Shown here piece by piece: positions 1 through 5,851 of a stretch of DNA of 10,014 nt. The stretch is from an uncultured Lachnospiraceae bacterium. GTDB taxonomy: Bacteria; Bacillota; Clostridia; Lachnospirales; Lachnospiraceae. The notes below the pieces were generated by a model. The model had not been told where the DNA came from. It saw only the letters and a list, made by a program, of their open reading frames with translations, and did no database searches. The position numbers and the translations under genes are program-made. The stretch is taken from positions 1-10,014 of the forward strand of contig CADBTG010000242.1 of assembly GCA_902797475.1 (NCBI GenBank), in the 5' to 3' direction. Positions within the stretch are counted from its first letter, which is position 1. Each line of letters opens with the position of its first letter.

Positions 1-941
1 CGGTTCAGGGAAAGCACAAGCGCAAACATCGAAAGCACGAACGGAACAAGCGGCCAGGGAAGGCGGGCAATGCTTCGTTCAATCAGCTTCGGGCGCCAGC
101 AGCCGATTTTGGCCGCTATCAAGGTTGTCAGAATAAGGCTCCCCGCAGAGGCTGCCGCAATGCCCCACATCGGCAGCTCGACATAAGACGAAATCACGAG
201 CAGTACCGTGCAGACCACAAGGTGCGAAGTTCCCAAAACGATTGCCGTGCGATTCTTGAATTTCACCAATTCTACACGTGTAGAAACGCTCTTTGAAAGC
301 TGCTTTCGAAACAAGAACCGAAGCACGAACCAGACCACAACCCCTGCTGCCAGTGTCGGAAGCACCATAATCTTCGCGTAAGGAAGGAACCCGAGCCCCG
401 CGCTCGTCGCCAGATAGATATTCGTCGGATTGCCGATGATAAATACCATGCTGAACGTATTGGCCGCCACGAACTCCGTTACCAGATACGGAATCGGATC
501 AATATCGGCGGATTTCGCAAAATAACAGATGAACGGCGTGAAGGTCAGAACCACGATGTCATTAGATGTGAAAACCGTCAGCAGCGAAACGGTCAGATAC
601 AGAAACAGAAGAAGCTTCTTCTGGCTGTTTCCGGCCTTTTTCAAGGTCACGCCGGCAAGATACCGGAACAGTCCGGCCTCGTCAAGATAGACCGAAAGAA
701 ATGTCATCGAAAAGAAAAGGACAAGAATCTTCAAAGGGTTTACGGACGTATTAGCCGTCAGCCCCTTCAGGTATTCCGAAACCGGAAGGCGGCCGGACAG
801 AAGCAGGGCCAGGCAGCCGAGAAGCGCAATCGGCGGATAGGTATCAAAATGAATGCCGCGCCATTTAATCTGCGGCTTCCATAGAATCATCACAATCATC
901 GCGAGACATGTAAGCCCGCAGATTATACCGGTTGCAATCAT
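1..941 (-). CDS. ArsB/SLC13-type ion transporter, N-terminal 313 residues (C-terminus beyond window)
   Basis: This is an integral membrane ion transporter of the ArsB/NhaD/SLC13 superfamily, which moves anions or exchanges ions across the cytoplasmic membrane. The reading frame stays open to the window edge. The ATG at 939-941 was chosen because a GAGGA ribosome binding site lies about 10 nt upstream. About eight hydrophobic segments are visible (for example residues 4-20, 36-50, 70-88, 109-124, 155-180, 188-211, 234-251, 258-278). The family-like motifs are SNDIVVLTFTPF (residues 126-137), in the re-entrant hairpin region, and GNPTNIYLA (170-178), the second pseudo-symmetric hairpin; such Asn/Pro-containing hairpins line the transport site in this fold. 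The substrate cannot be told: arsenite, Na+/H+ exchange or a carboxylate are all possible, and no ars gene is adjacent. A terminator separates it from the upstream permease gene, so it probably has its own promoter, which I could not identify. Confidence 0.85.
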   Translation of the reverse strand, partial: MIATGIICGLTCLAMIVMILWKPQIKWRGIHFDTYPPIALLGCLALLLSGRLPVSEYLKGLTANTSVNPLKILVLFFSMTFLSVYLDEAGLFRYLAGVTLKKAGNSQKKLLLFLYLTVSLLTVFTSNDIVVLTFTPFICYFAKSADIDPIPYLVTEFVAANTFSMVFIIGNPTNIYLATSAGLGFLPYAKIMVLPTLAAGVVVWFVLRFLFRKQLSKSVSTRVELVKFKNRTAIVLGTSHLVVCTVLLVISSYVELPMWGIAAASAGSLILTTLIAAKIGCWRPKLIERSIARLPWPLVPFVLSMFALVLSLN

Positions 942-1020
942 AACTGTTTCGTCCTCTTTCATTCGGACAGCACGCCCGGAAGGCGTTTCTTCGAATGTAT
1001 TTCGTAATGTAGTCCTAAAG

Positions 1021-1063
1021 AAAGGCTGCTGCACCGCTTCATGGAATTGGAGCAACAGCCTTT
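1021..1063 (-). terminator. Intrinsic terminator after the uracil permease gene
   Basis: In the minus-strand RNA, AAAGGCUGUUGC pairs with GCAGCAGCCUUU over 12 bp, with a 19-nt loop, followed by a run of the form UUUCUUU. The one imperfect position is a tolerated U-G wobble in minus-strand RNA but a C-A mismatch in plus-strand RNA, which supports leftward termination. It lies 35 bp past the permease stop codon. Confidence 0.75.
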
Positions 1064-1072
1064 ATGTGAATC

Positions 1073-1088
1073 GGAAGCCTTCGCTTCC
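1073..1088 (-). other. Small hairpin between uracil permease stop and terminator
   Basis: GGAAGC and GCTTCC form a perfect 6-bp stem with a 4-nt loop (GAAG in the minus-strand RNA), 10 bp past the stop codon at 1099-1101. There is no T run, so it is not a terminator on its own. It may protect the 3' end or assist the neighbouring terminator. Confidence 0.4.
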
Positions 1089-1098
1089 TCAGTTTTCT

Positions 1099-2541
1099 TT
1101 ATTCTTCTGTCTTCTCAGGCTCGGTAAGAGCGGCATTGAGAGTTTCTTCCGGAGGCATGATGGGCTCCTTCGCATTTTTCAGAAGAAGGTTGGTCAGGAT
1201 ACCGAGAATCAGTGCGCAGGCAACTTCCGTGATGGTAACCTTACCGAAGGATACGGACAGTCCGCCGACACCGGCAATCAGGATGACCGATACAACGAAC
1301 AGATTCTTGTTCTCGTTCAGATCAACCTTCTGGATCATCTTCAAACCGGAAACTGCGATGAATCCGTAAAGAGCCATGCAGACACCGCCCATTACGCAGC
1401 TCGGAATCGAGTTAACGAAAGCGATGAACGGAGACAGGAAGGAAATCAAAATTGCGCCGACAGCGGCTGCAAAGATGGAAACGATCGAAGCGTTCTTCGT
1501 GATGGCTACGCAACCGATGGACTCACCGTAAGTGGTGTTCGGGCAGCCGCCGAAGAATGCGCCGGCCATGGAGCCGACACCGTCGCCGAGGAGGGTTCTG
1601 TGAAGACCGGGATCCTTAAGAAGGTCGCGCTCAATAATCGAGGAGATATTCATATGGTCTGCGATATGCTCTGCAAATACTACGAAAGCAACAGGAACAT
1701 ATGCTACGAAAACGGTCATGAAATAGGAACCGGAGAAGCTGTCAAATGCACCCTTAGCATTCAGGAACGTGAAATCCGGAAGTGCGAGGAATGTCTTAAG
1801 CTGAATCTCCTTGTCCGGGCCGAGAAGGTTTCTGAAGGGGGTAATGGTCAGCAGGCACATTTCCTTGGAATCGAAAACGTACTTGCCGAGAAGCGTCATG
1901 ACAAGAGCGAAAACATAACCGGCCAGAATACCGTAGATGAAAGGAATGAGCTTACCGCTCTTCTTGCCGTATACGGAAGAAAGCATCGTAACAATAAGGG
2001 TTACAAGTCCGCAAAGAAGGGCAATTTTCGTATCGGGCGCCGTTCCGTTCGCACCCTTCGCAAGATCACCGACAGCATTTCCGGCAAGGGAAAGTCCGAT
2101 GATGGCAACGGTAGGTCCGATAACGACGGCAGGCATGAGCTTTTCCACCCATTTCGAACCGCAGAACTTAACGATAATTGCGATAACAACATATACAAGA
2201 CCTGCCAAAACAGCACCGAGCAGCAGTCCGAAGTAACCGAGGGCAGCTGTCGTGGCGCCTGTGAAGGCGGAGGTCATGGAGCCGAGGAATGCGAAGGAAG
2301 AACCAAGGAATACAGGGCTCTTACGCAACGTGAACAGCAGGTAAACCAGAGTACCGATACCGGCACCGAAGAGAGCTGCTGCGGGGCTCATCGGTTTGTC
2401 CGCAATCATTTCGCCGACATTGCCGTTGATGATAACGGGTACAACCAGCGTTGCAGTCATGATTGCAAGCAGCTGCTGCAGGGCGAAGACAATCAGTTGC
2501 GGAAATTTCGGCTTGTCTTCCACTTGATAGATGAGTTTCAT
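1099..2541 (-). CDS. uraA: Uracil/xanthine permease, NCS2 (nucleobase:cation symporter-2) family
   Basis: This 480-residue cytoplasmic-membrane protein imports a nucleobase, most likely uracil, probably with protons, for salvage. The start at 2539-2541 (MKLIYQVEDK) is preceded by an excellent GAGGAGG site; a longer frame reaching 2631 has no ribosome binding site and runs through the terminator-like repeat. Hydrophobic segments extend through most of residues 15-455. Family motifs are QQLLAIMTATLVVPVI near the N-terminus (22-37), AEHIADH (290-296) and TTYGESIG (336-343). By comparison with E. coli UraA, Glu291 and Glu340 match the two glutamates that bind substrate and carry protons. The TYGE-type motif favours the uracil branch, but xanthine or uric acid transport is not excluded. 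The C-terminal tail (460-480) is acidic and cytoplasmic. The gene stands alone, with a structured upstream region (2582-2735) and its own terminator. Confidence 0.92.
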   Translation of the reverse strand: MKLIYQVEDKPKFPQLIVFALQQLLAIMTATLVVPVIINGNVGEMIADKPMSPAAALFGAGIGTLVYLLFTLRKSPVFLGSSFAFLGSMTSAFTGATTAALGYFGLLLGAVLAGLVYVVIAIIVKFCGSKWVEKLMPAVVIGPTVAIIGLSLAGNAVGDLAKGANGTAPDTKIALLCGLVTLIVTMLSSVYGKKSGKLIPFIYGILAGYVFALVMTLLGKYVFDSKEMCLLTITPFRNLLGPDKEIQLKTFLALPDFTFLNAKGAFDSFSGSYFMTVFVAYVPVAFVVFAEHIADHMNISSIIERDLLKDPGLHRTLLGDGVGSMAGAFFGGCPNTTYGESIGCVAITKNASIVSIFAAAVGAILISFLSPFIAFVNSIPSCVMGGVCMALYGFIAVSGLKMIQKVDLNENKNLFVVSVILIAGVGGLSVSFGKVTITEVACALILGILTNLLLKNAKEPIMPPEETLNAALTEPEKTEE

Positions 2542-2581
2542 AGATACCTCCTCGAAGAATAGAGTTGTTGAGAGCAGGGCA

Positions 2582-2640
2582 AAAAAAATATGCCGTTCAG
2601 TCATATTTTCCCTTAAGGAAAATAATAGCACGGCATATTT
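2582..2640 (-). terminator. Terminator-like inverted repeat upstream of uraA (possible attenuator)
   Basis: Arms at 2586-2595 and 2631-2640 are a perfect 10-bp inverted repeat (minus strand AAATATGCCG and CGGCATATTT). Inside is a second stem, TATTTTCC/GGAAAATA, with a 5-nt loop. On the minus strand the structure ends in eight T's, 41 bp before the uraA start. It would stop transcripts reading in from the AraC-type gene or from an upstream promoter. A run of A's on the other side also makes it a fair terminator for plus-strand transcription. Confidence 0.65.
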
Positions 2641-2650
2641 GTTTTGTAAA
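2622..2650 (-). promoter_or_regulatory. Probable uraA promoter, inside the inverted repeat
   Basis: On the minus strand a -35 box TTTACA (2645-2650) is followed by a 17-bp spacer and an extended -10 of TGC plus TATTAT (2622-2630). Each hexamer matches the sigma-A consensus at five of six positions and the spacing is optimal. Transcription would begin near 2614, giving a leader of about 73 nt that contains only the right half of the repeat, so RNA from this promoter cannot form the terminator hairpin. Confidence 0.6.
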
Positions 2651-2661
2651 TATGTTTTCTG

Positions 2662-2700
2662 AAAAAACTACAAGATATTGTGTCATTCTATCGCTGTAGT
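2662..2700 (-). terminator. Weak hairpin with T6 run between the AraC-type gene and uraA
   Basis: In minus-strand RNA, ACUACA pairs with UGUAGU, then after a small internal loop GAUA pairs with UAUC around an 11-nt loop. Six T's follow at 2662-2667. The stem is AU-rich and weak. It could help terminate AraC-type gene transcripts, or it may be part of a uraA leader if the upstream promoter is used. Confidence 0.35.
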
Positions 2701-2735
2701 ACAACAGAATGTGGTTTTTGTCAATTAAATTGACA
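2696..2735 (-). promoter_or_regulatory. Palindromic operator candidate overlapping a TTGACA box
   Basis: The 17-bp sequence at 2719-2735 is an 8-1-8 perfect palindrome (minus strand TGTCAATT, T, AATTGACA). Its downstream half contains the consensus -35 hexamer TTGACA (2719-2724). Seventeen bp further is TACTAC (2696-2701), a poor -10 box. A dimeric regulator bound here would cover the -35 box of this possible second promoter. The regulator is unknown. Confidence 0.45.
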
Positions 2736-2795
2736 TTTCCCGTCCTGTCACGGTCCCTGCCTGACAGAGACAGAACCGTTATAACCGAACAATAC

Positions 2796-3626
2796 TCACG
2801 CCTTCTTAAGAGGTACCCAGATGAAGCACCTCGTCTCCGTTTCTCCCTCTTCCGGCGCCAGATAAACCTCCAGGTCGTAATCCCCGACAAGGGTGTAGCC
2901 CTTCAGTGCAGGCAGCCACTCCGACCAGATCTTCGTATTGGTGTCCTGAAGCGTTGCAAGCGTGCACGGGAACTGTGCCCAGCAGCTGCCGGGGATCACA
3001 CGTGTCTCGCATCCTTCCGGAATCTCCTCCCACGGAAAATACAAATCCGCAATCCAGTAATCGAAGAATTTGCCGCGCATATCAAGACATGCGCCGAATG
3101 TTCCCATGATCGGACGCTTCTCGCCCTGTGCCATCCACTCATCCCAGAACTTCGGAACCTCCTGATAACTGGTCTCGGAGTTAAACTCCCTTTTCACGCC
3201 GACAATCGTAAACGGTGCCTTTTCAACAATCTGATAATCCAACATATTTCCACCCTCCAGTGTGATTTTGATATGCATCGGGGAACAGGACCGAAGACTC
3301 GCTCCGTGCTCTTTCGCCTGCGACGGCGTAATGCCGTGGAAACGCTGAAATGCTTTTGCGAAGCTGTCCGGAGAGTCGTACCCGTACTTCATTGCGATGT
3401 CGATCACCTTTGCCTCGGAACCGGTCAGTTCCTGCGCTGCGAGCGTCATCCTGCGCGCGCGGATGTAATCGCCGACGGTCATGCCGCACAAAGCTCCGAA
3501 GATCCGCTGGTAATAAAAAGGTGACAGAGCTGCCTTTGCGGCAATCGTTTCGATATCGAACTCTTCCGTAATATTGCTCTCCATGAAATCAATCGATTCC
3601 TGAATGCCTTCAATCCAGCCTTTCAT
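2796..3626 (-). CDS. AraC-family transcriptional regulator with C-terminal GyrI-like effector-binding domain
   Basis: This 276-residue cytoplasmic protein combines a DNA-binding and a ligand-binding module. The start at 3624-3626 (MKGWIEGIQE) follows an AAAGGAG site; the 20 residues upstream in the same frame are unlike the family. Residues about 8-107 are the paired helix-turn-helix of AraC proteins: the first at roughly 23-44 (IETIAAKAALSPFYYQRIF) and the second at 72-95, with the typical IAMKYGYDSPDSFAKAFQRFHGITPSQ. Residues about 128-276 resemble GyrI/Rob-type domains that bind small, often lipophilic or cationic ligands. The arrangement (N-terminal HTH, C-terminal GyrI-like) is that of Rob-like regulators. 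Targets are not shown; the neighbouring VOC and uraA genes, or its own promoter, are candidates. A ribosome binding site and ATG lie inside the gene at the domain junction (see findings). Confidence 0.9.
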   Translation of the reverse strand: MKGWIEGIQESIDFMESNITEEFDIETIAAKAALSPFYYQRIFGALCGMTVGDYIRARRMTLAAQELTGSEAKVIDIAMKYGYDSPDSFAKAFQRFHGITPSQAKEHGASLRSCSPMHIKITLEGGNMLDYQIVEKAPFTIVGVKREFNSETSYQEVPKFWDEWMAQGEKRPIMGTFGACLDMRGKFFDYWIADLYFPWEEIPEGCETRVIPGSCWAQFPCTLATLQDTNTKIWSEWLPALKGYTLVGDYDLEVYLAPEEGETETRCFIWVPLKKA

Positions 3627-3659
3627 ACGTCTCTCCTTTCCGCCCGGTTGCCCCTTGCA

Positions 3660-3686
3660 GCTATACCTTACCATAAGGGTGGGCAA
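3660..3686 (-). promoter_or_regulatory. Possible promoter of the AraC-type gene with dyad in its spacer
   Basis: On the minus strand TTGCCC (3681-3686) and TATAGC (3660-3665) are separated by a short 15-bp spacer, which holds a 5-3-5 palindrome CCTTA-TGG-TAAGG (3666-3678). The hexamers are only moderate matches, but a symmetrical site between the boxes would suit autoregulation. The leader would be about 28 nt. Confidence 0.35.
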
Positions 3687-3705
3687 TATACCCGACTTTT
3701 CGTGC

Positions 3706-3722
3706 TCACCCTGTCAGGGTGA
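3706..3722. repeat. 17-bp palindrome just past the VOC gene stop codon
   Basis: TCACCCTG, one central base, CAGGGTGA: an 8-1-8 perfect inverted repeat, two bases beyond the stop codon of the VOC gene. No T run follows on either strand, so it is not a standard terminator. As RNA it could form a 6-bp stem with a 5-nt loop; as DNA it could be an operator for the AraC-type gene whose start lies 80 bp further on. Confidence 0.5.
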
Positions 3723-3724
3723 TA

Positions 3725-4156
3725 TCAATTATTCTTCAATCCGGCAATAAACTGTTTCTGCGGGCTCTTCTCGTCGAGCTGCATCAGTTCGATCTTAATT
3801 CCGTCGGGGTCGTGCGTCCAGCACTGCCAGTTGAAATCCGCGCCCTGCTTCGGCGCGTCGTCCTGCGGTGCTCCGGTTTCGACAACCTTCTTCCAGGCCT
3901 CGTGAATGTCCTCTACCTCTAAGCAGATGTGGAAGAACCCAATGTTCTCGTCGCGGTACGGATTCTCCTTGGTCGCGCCGTAGAACAGCTCAATGAACTG
4001 TCCCCCGCCGCCGTACAGATACACAATCCACGGCTCCCCGTTCTCCGGGCGGGGAATGTCAAAGGCTCTCTTAAAGCCGAGCGTCTGCTCGTAGAACGCA
4101 ACCGTCTTCTCCATGTCCTTTACGTTAAATGCCGCATGTCCGATTCCTTTAACCAT
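3725..4156 (-). CDS. VOC-superfamily (glyoxalase/bleomycin-resistance fold) protein
   Basis: This is a 143-residue cytoplasmic single-unit vicinal-oxygen-chelate protein, usually a metal-dependent dimer. The start ATG follows an AAAGGAG site at good spacing. Two beta-alpha-beta-beta-beta modules are visible: residues 3-59 (IGHAAFNVKDMEKTVAFYEQTLGFK) and 73-127 (GFFHICLEVEDIHEAWKKV). His7, Glu56, His76 and Glu123 fall at the four metal-ligand positions used by glyoxalase I-type members, so a metal centre is likely intact. The end of the second module (CWTHDPDGIKIELMQL) is also typical. The reaction could be lactoylglutathione lyase-like, dioxygenase, isomerase or antibiotic binding; sequence alone does not decide. 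It starts 34 bp after the GH13 gene, so it is probably co-transcribed with it, and it precedes the AraC-GyrI gene by about 100 bp. Confidence 0.88.
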   Translation of the reverse strand: MVKGIGHAAFNVKDMEKTVAFYEQTLGFKRAFDIPRPENGEPWIVYLYGGGGQFIELFYGATKENPYRDENIGFFHICLEVEDIHEAWKKVVETGAPQDDAPKQGADFNWQCWTHDPDGIKIELMQLDEKSPQKQFIAGLKNN

Positions 4157-4190
4157 TGTGTTCTCCTTTCGATTGCATCCTCTTTTCTGT

Positions 4191-5735
4191 TTAACAAACC
4201 TTCAAAAAGCATACCGATCCGGCCGGAATCACACACGTTCCTTCGCCAATCGCCGGCTTGTTTCCGAGACAATACAGAAGCTCTCCCGCTCCGGTTTCTA
4301 ACGGGACCGGATACGCTTCCACGGTCGGATTGATCACCACAAGAATCTGCTCCCCAGCGCTGCTTCGGTAATATGCCAAAGGCTTTCCCTTTGCCCCGTC
4401 GCAGACAAACCGGATACCGCCTTCATTCCGGAGCGCCTCATGCGCCTGCCGGATTCTAATCAGTTTCTTCACTTCGTTAATAAGCGAATTCCTGTCGGCA
4501 AGCTGCGCTTCCACGTTCGGCCTTTTACTGTCGGGATCTAACGGAATGTAAAACTTCTCGGCCGGTGCCTCGGAGAATCCCGCGCCAACGGATGCGTCCC
4601 ACTGCATCGGCGAACGGGAGCCGGTCCGGCCGTACCCGCCTTCGACCGAAGTCAGATTTTCCACATACCGCATACCGATTTCGTCTCCGTAATAGAGGAA
4701 CGGAGCACCCGGCATCGAAAGCAGGAAGGCAAATGCCATCTTGGCGTGCTCACCGGAAATGGTTCGTGCCAGCCGGTCCATATCATGGTTTCCGGACGGG
4801 ATGCAGATCAAGCCGTTTCCGGTCGCTTTATTGTAGCTCTCGAGGTATTTTTCGACAAATGCCGACGCGTCTCCTTCGCCGCCGAAGAACGGCTTCTCAC
4901 AGCGGAACAGATCGTTATAATGAGACGGCCCGAAATGCAGCAGAAAATCCATATGGAATCCGCCCTCTATGCTCTTGTCTGGCTCGCCCCACTCCGAGAC
5001 AAGAACCGCCTCCGGGAACTTTTCATTGAGAAAGCTCCGGACATCCTGCCAAAGCGCGATGGTTCCTTTGCCGTCTTCATCATTCTTCACCAACGACCCG
5101 GCCATATCCACGCGGAATCCGTCGCAGCCCTTCGAAAGCCAGAAAGCCATCACATCTTTCATGGCATTTCTCGTGGCAAGGGCGCCTTTTGAATCCATGG
5201 GCTGCTGCCAGGGGCGATTGGGCTTGTAAAAGCCGTAATTGAGCGCCGGCTGGTGCGTGAAGAAGTTCACGATACAGCTGCCGTCCCGGTCGGATATCCC
5301 GCGAAGAGACCCGTACCCCGGCGCCTCCTCCCAGACACTGTCCGTCCAGATGTAGCGGTCCGTGTATTCATTGGCCGTAGCCTTCATACTCTGAAGAAAC
5401 CAGGGGTGTTTCCATGAAGTGTGTCCCGGCACCAGATCGAGAAGCACGTGCATCCCAAGCTTATGCGCTTCCGCAAACAGTTCTTCCAAATCCTCATTGG
5501 TCCCGTACCTGGGCGCCACCTTATAATAGTCCGAAACATCGTAGCCTGCGTCCCCGAAAGGAGAGTCAAAGCAGGGGTTCATCCAGATGGCGTTGCACCC
5601 CAGATCCCGGATGTACGGAAGCTTCTCCGTGATCCCCTTGATGTTGCCGATCCCATCCCCGTCCGTGTCCTTAAAGGACTGCGGATAGATTTCGTAAAAG
5701 ACGGCATTTGAAAGCCATTCGGGTCTGTTTTTCAT
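4191..5735 (-). CDS. GH13 alpha-glucosidase-like glycoside hydrolase
   Basis: This 514-residue cytoplasmic enzyme (no signal peptide) belongs to the alpha-amylase clan and probably cleaves short alpha-glucosides retaining configuration. The start at 5733-5735 (MKNRPEWLSN) follows GAGGAA at 8 nt; a start six codons earlier lacks a ribosome binding site. The (beta/alpha)8 barrel occupies about residues 10-420. Conserved regions are DLVPGHTS (100-107), GFRVDMA (206-212, nucleophile Asp210), LVSEWGEP (245-252, acid/base Glu248) and SGNHDMDR (314-321, transition-state Asp318). The C-terminal beta domain is about 430-514. DLVPGHTS replaces the more usual DLVVNHTS, keeping the His, so the preferred sugar may differ from classic oligo-1,6-glucosidases. 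Length and layout fit oligo-1,6-glucosidase or related subfamilies; a phosphorylase or transglycosylase cannot be excluded. It follows the kinase gene by 116 bp. Confidence 0.9.
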   Translation of the reverse strand: MKNRPEWLSNAVFYEIYPQSFKDTDGDGIGNIKGITEKLPYIRDLGCNAIWMNPCFDSPFGDAGYDVSDYYKVAPRYGTNEDLEELFAEAHKLGMHVLLDLVPGHTSWKHPWFLQSMKATANEYTDRYIWTDSVWEEAPGYGSLRGISDRDGSCIVNFFTHQPALNYGFYKPNRPWQQPMDSKGALATRNAMKDVMAFWLSKGCDGFRVDMAGSLVKNDEDGKGTIALWQDVRSFLNEKFPEAVLVSEWGEPDKSIEGGFHMDFLLHFGPSHYNDLFRCEKPFFGGEGDASAFVEKYLESYNKATGNGLICIPSGNHDMDRLARTISGEHAKMAFAFLLSMPGAPFLYYGDEIGMRYVENLTSVEGGYGRTGSRSPMQWDASVGAGFSEAPAEKFYIPLDPDSKRPNVEAQLADRNSLINEVKKLIRIRQAHEALRNEGGIRFVCDGAKGKPLAYYRSSAGEQILVVINPTVEAYPVPLETGAGELLYCLGNKPAIGEGTCVIPAGSVCFLKVC

Positions 5736-5787
5736 AGTGTGTTCCTCAATCATCGATACTGTTCAGGGTATGCTTCCGGGCGCCTTT

Positions 5788-5805
5788 ACCGGGCATTCGC
5801 CCGGT
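5788..5805. repeat. GC-rich intergenic hairpin between kinase and GH13 genes
   Basis: ACCGGGC and GCCCGGT form a perfect 7-bp stem with a 4-nt loop in the 116-bp gap. There is no T run on either strand, so it does not look like a terminator. It could be an mRNA-stabilising or processing element that sets unequal expression of kinase and hydrolase, or a copy of a dispersed small repeat. No promoter is evident in the rest of the gap. Confidence 0.5.
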
Positions 5806-5851
5806 CGCCTCTATGCCGCATCTCTTTCATTCCGAATTCGCGAAAGCCGGC

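Noticed and set aside
941..1020. Promoter for the ArsB-type gene
   Set aside because: Only weak matches such as TTCTTT-17-TACATT were found. A small ACGCC/GGCGT hairpin at 972-986 is present, but nothing strong enough to annotate.
853..2562. A 569-codon open frame on the plus strand opposite uraA
   Set aside because: It lies antisense to a clear permease, has low-complexity polar content without any family motif, and has no ribosome binding site. It is a shadow of the codon pattern of the true gene.
2542..2631. Longer N-terminus for uraA starting at 2631
   Set aside because: The extra 30 residues run through the promoter/terminator repeat and are unlike the family, while the ATG at 2539-2541 has a near-perfect Shine-Dalgarno.
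2541..2800. PyrR-type attenuator or purine-class riboswitch upstream of uraA
   Set aside because: I looked for the PyrR binding-loop pattern and the conserved purine riboswitch core and found neither. The hairpins present do not match a known class by eye; a covariance-model search would settle it.
2709..3524. A 271-codon plus-strand open frame opposite the AraC-GyrI gene
   Set aside because: It is antisense to a well supported gene, has no motif and no start signal, and begins in the intergenic region by chance.
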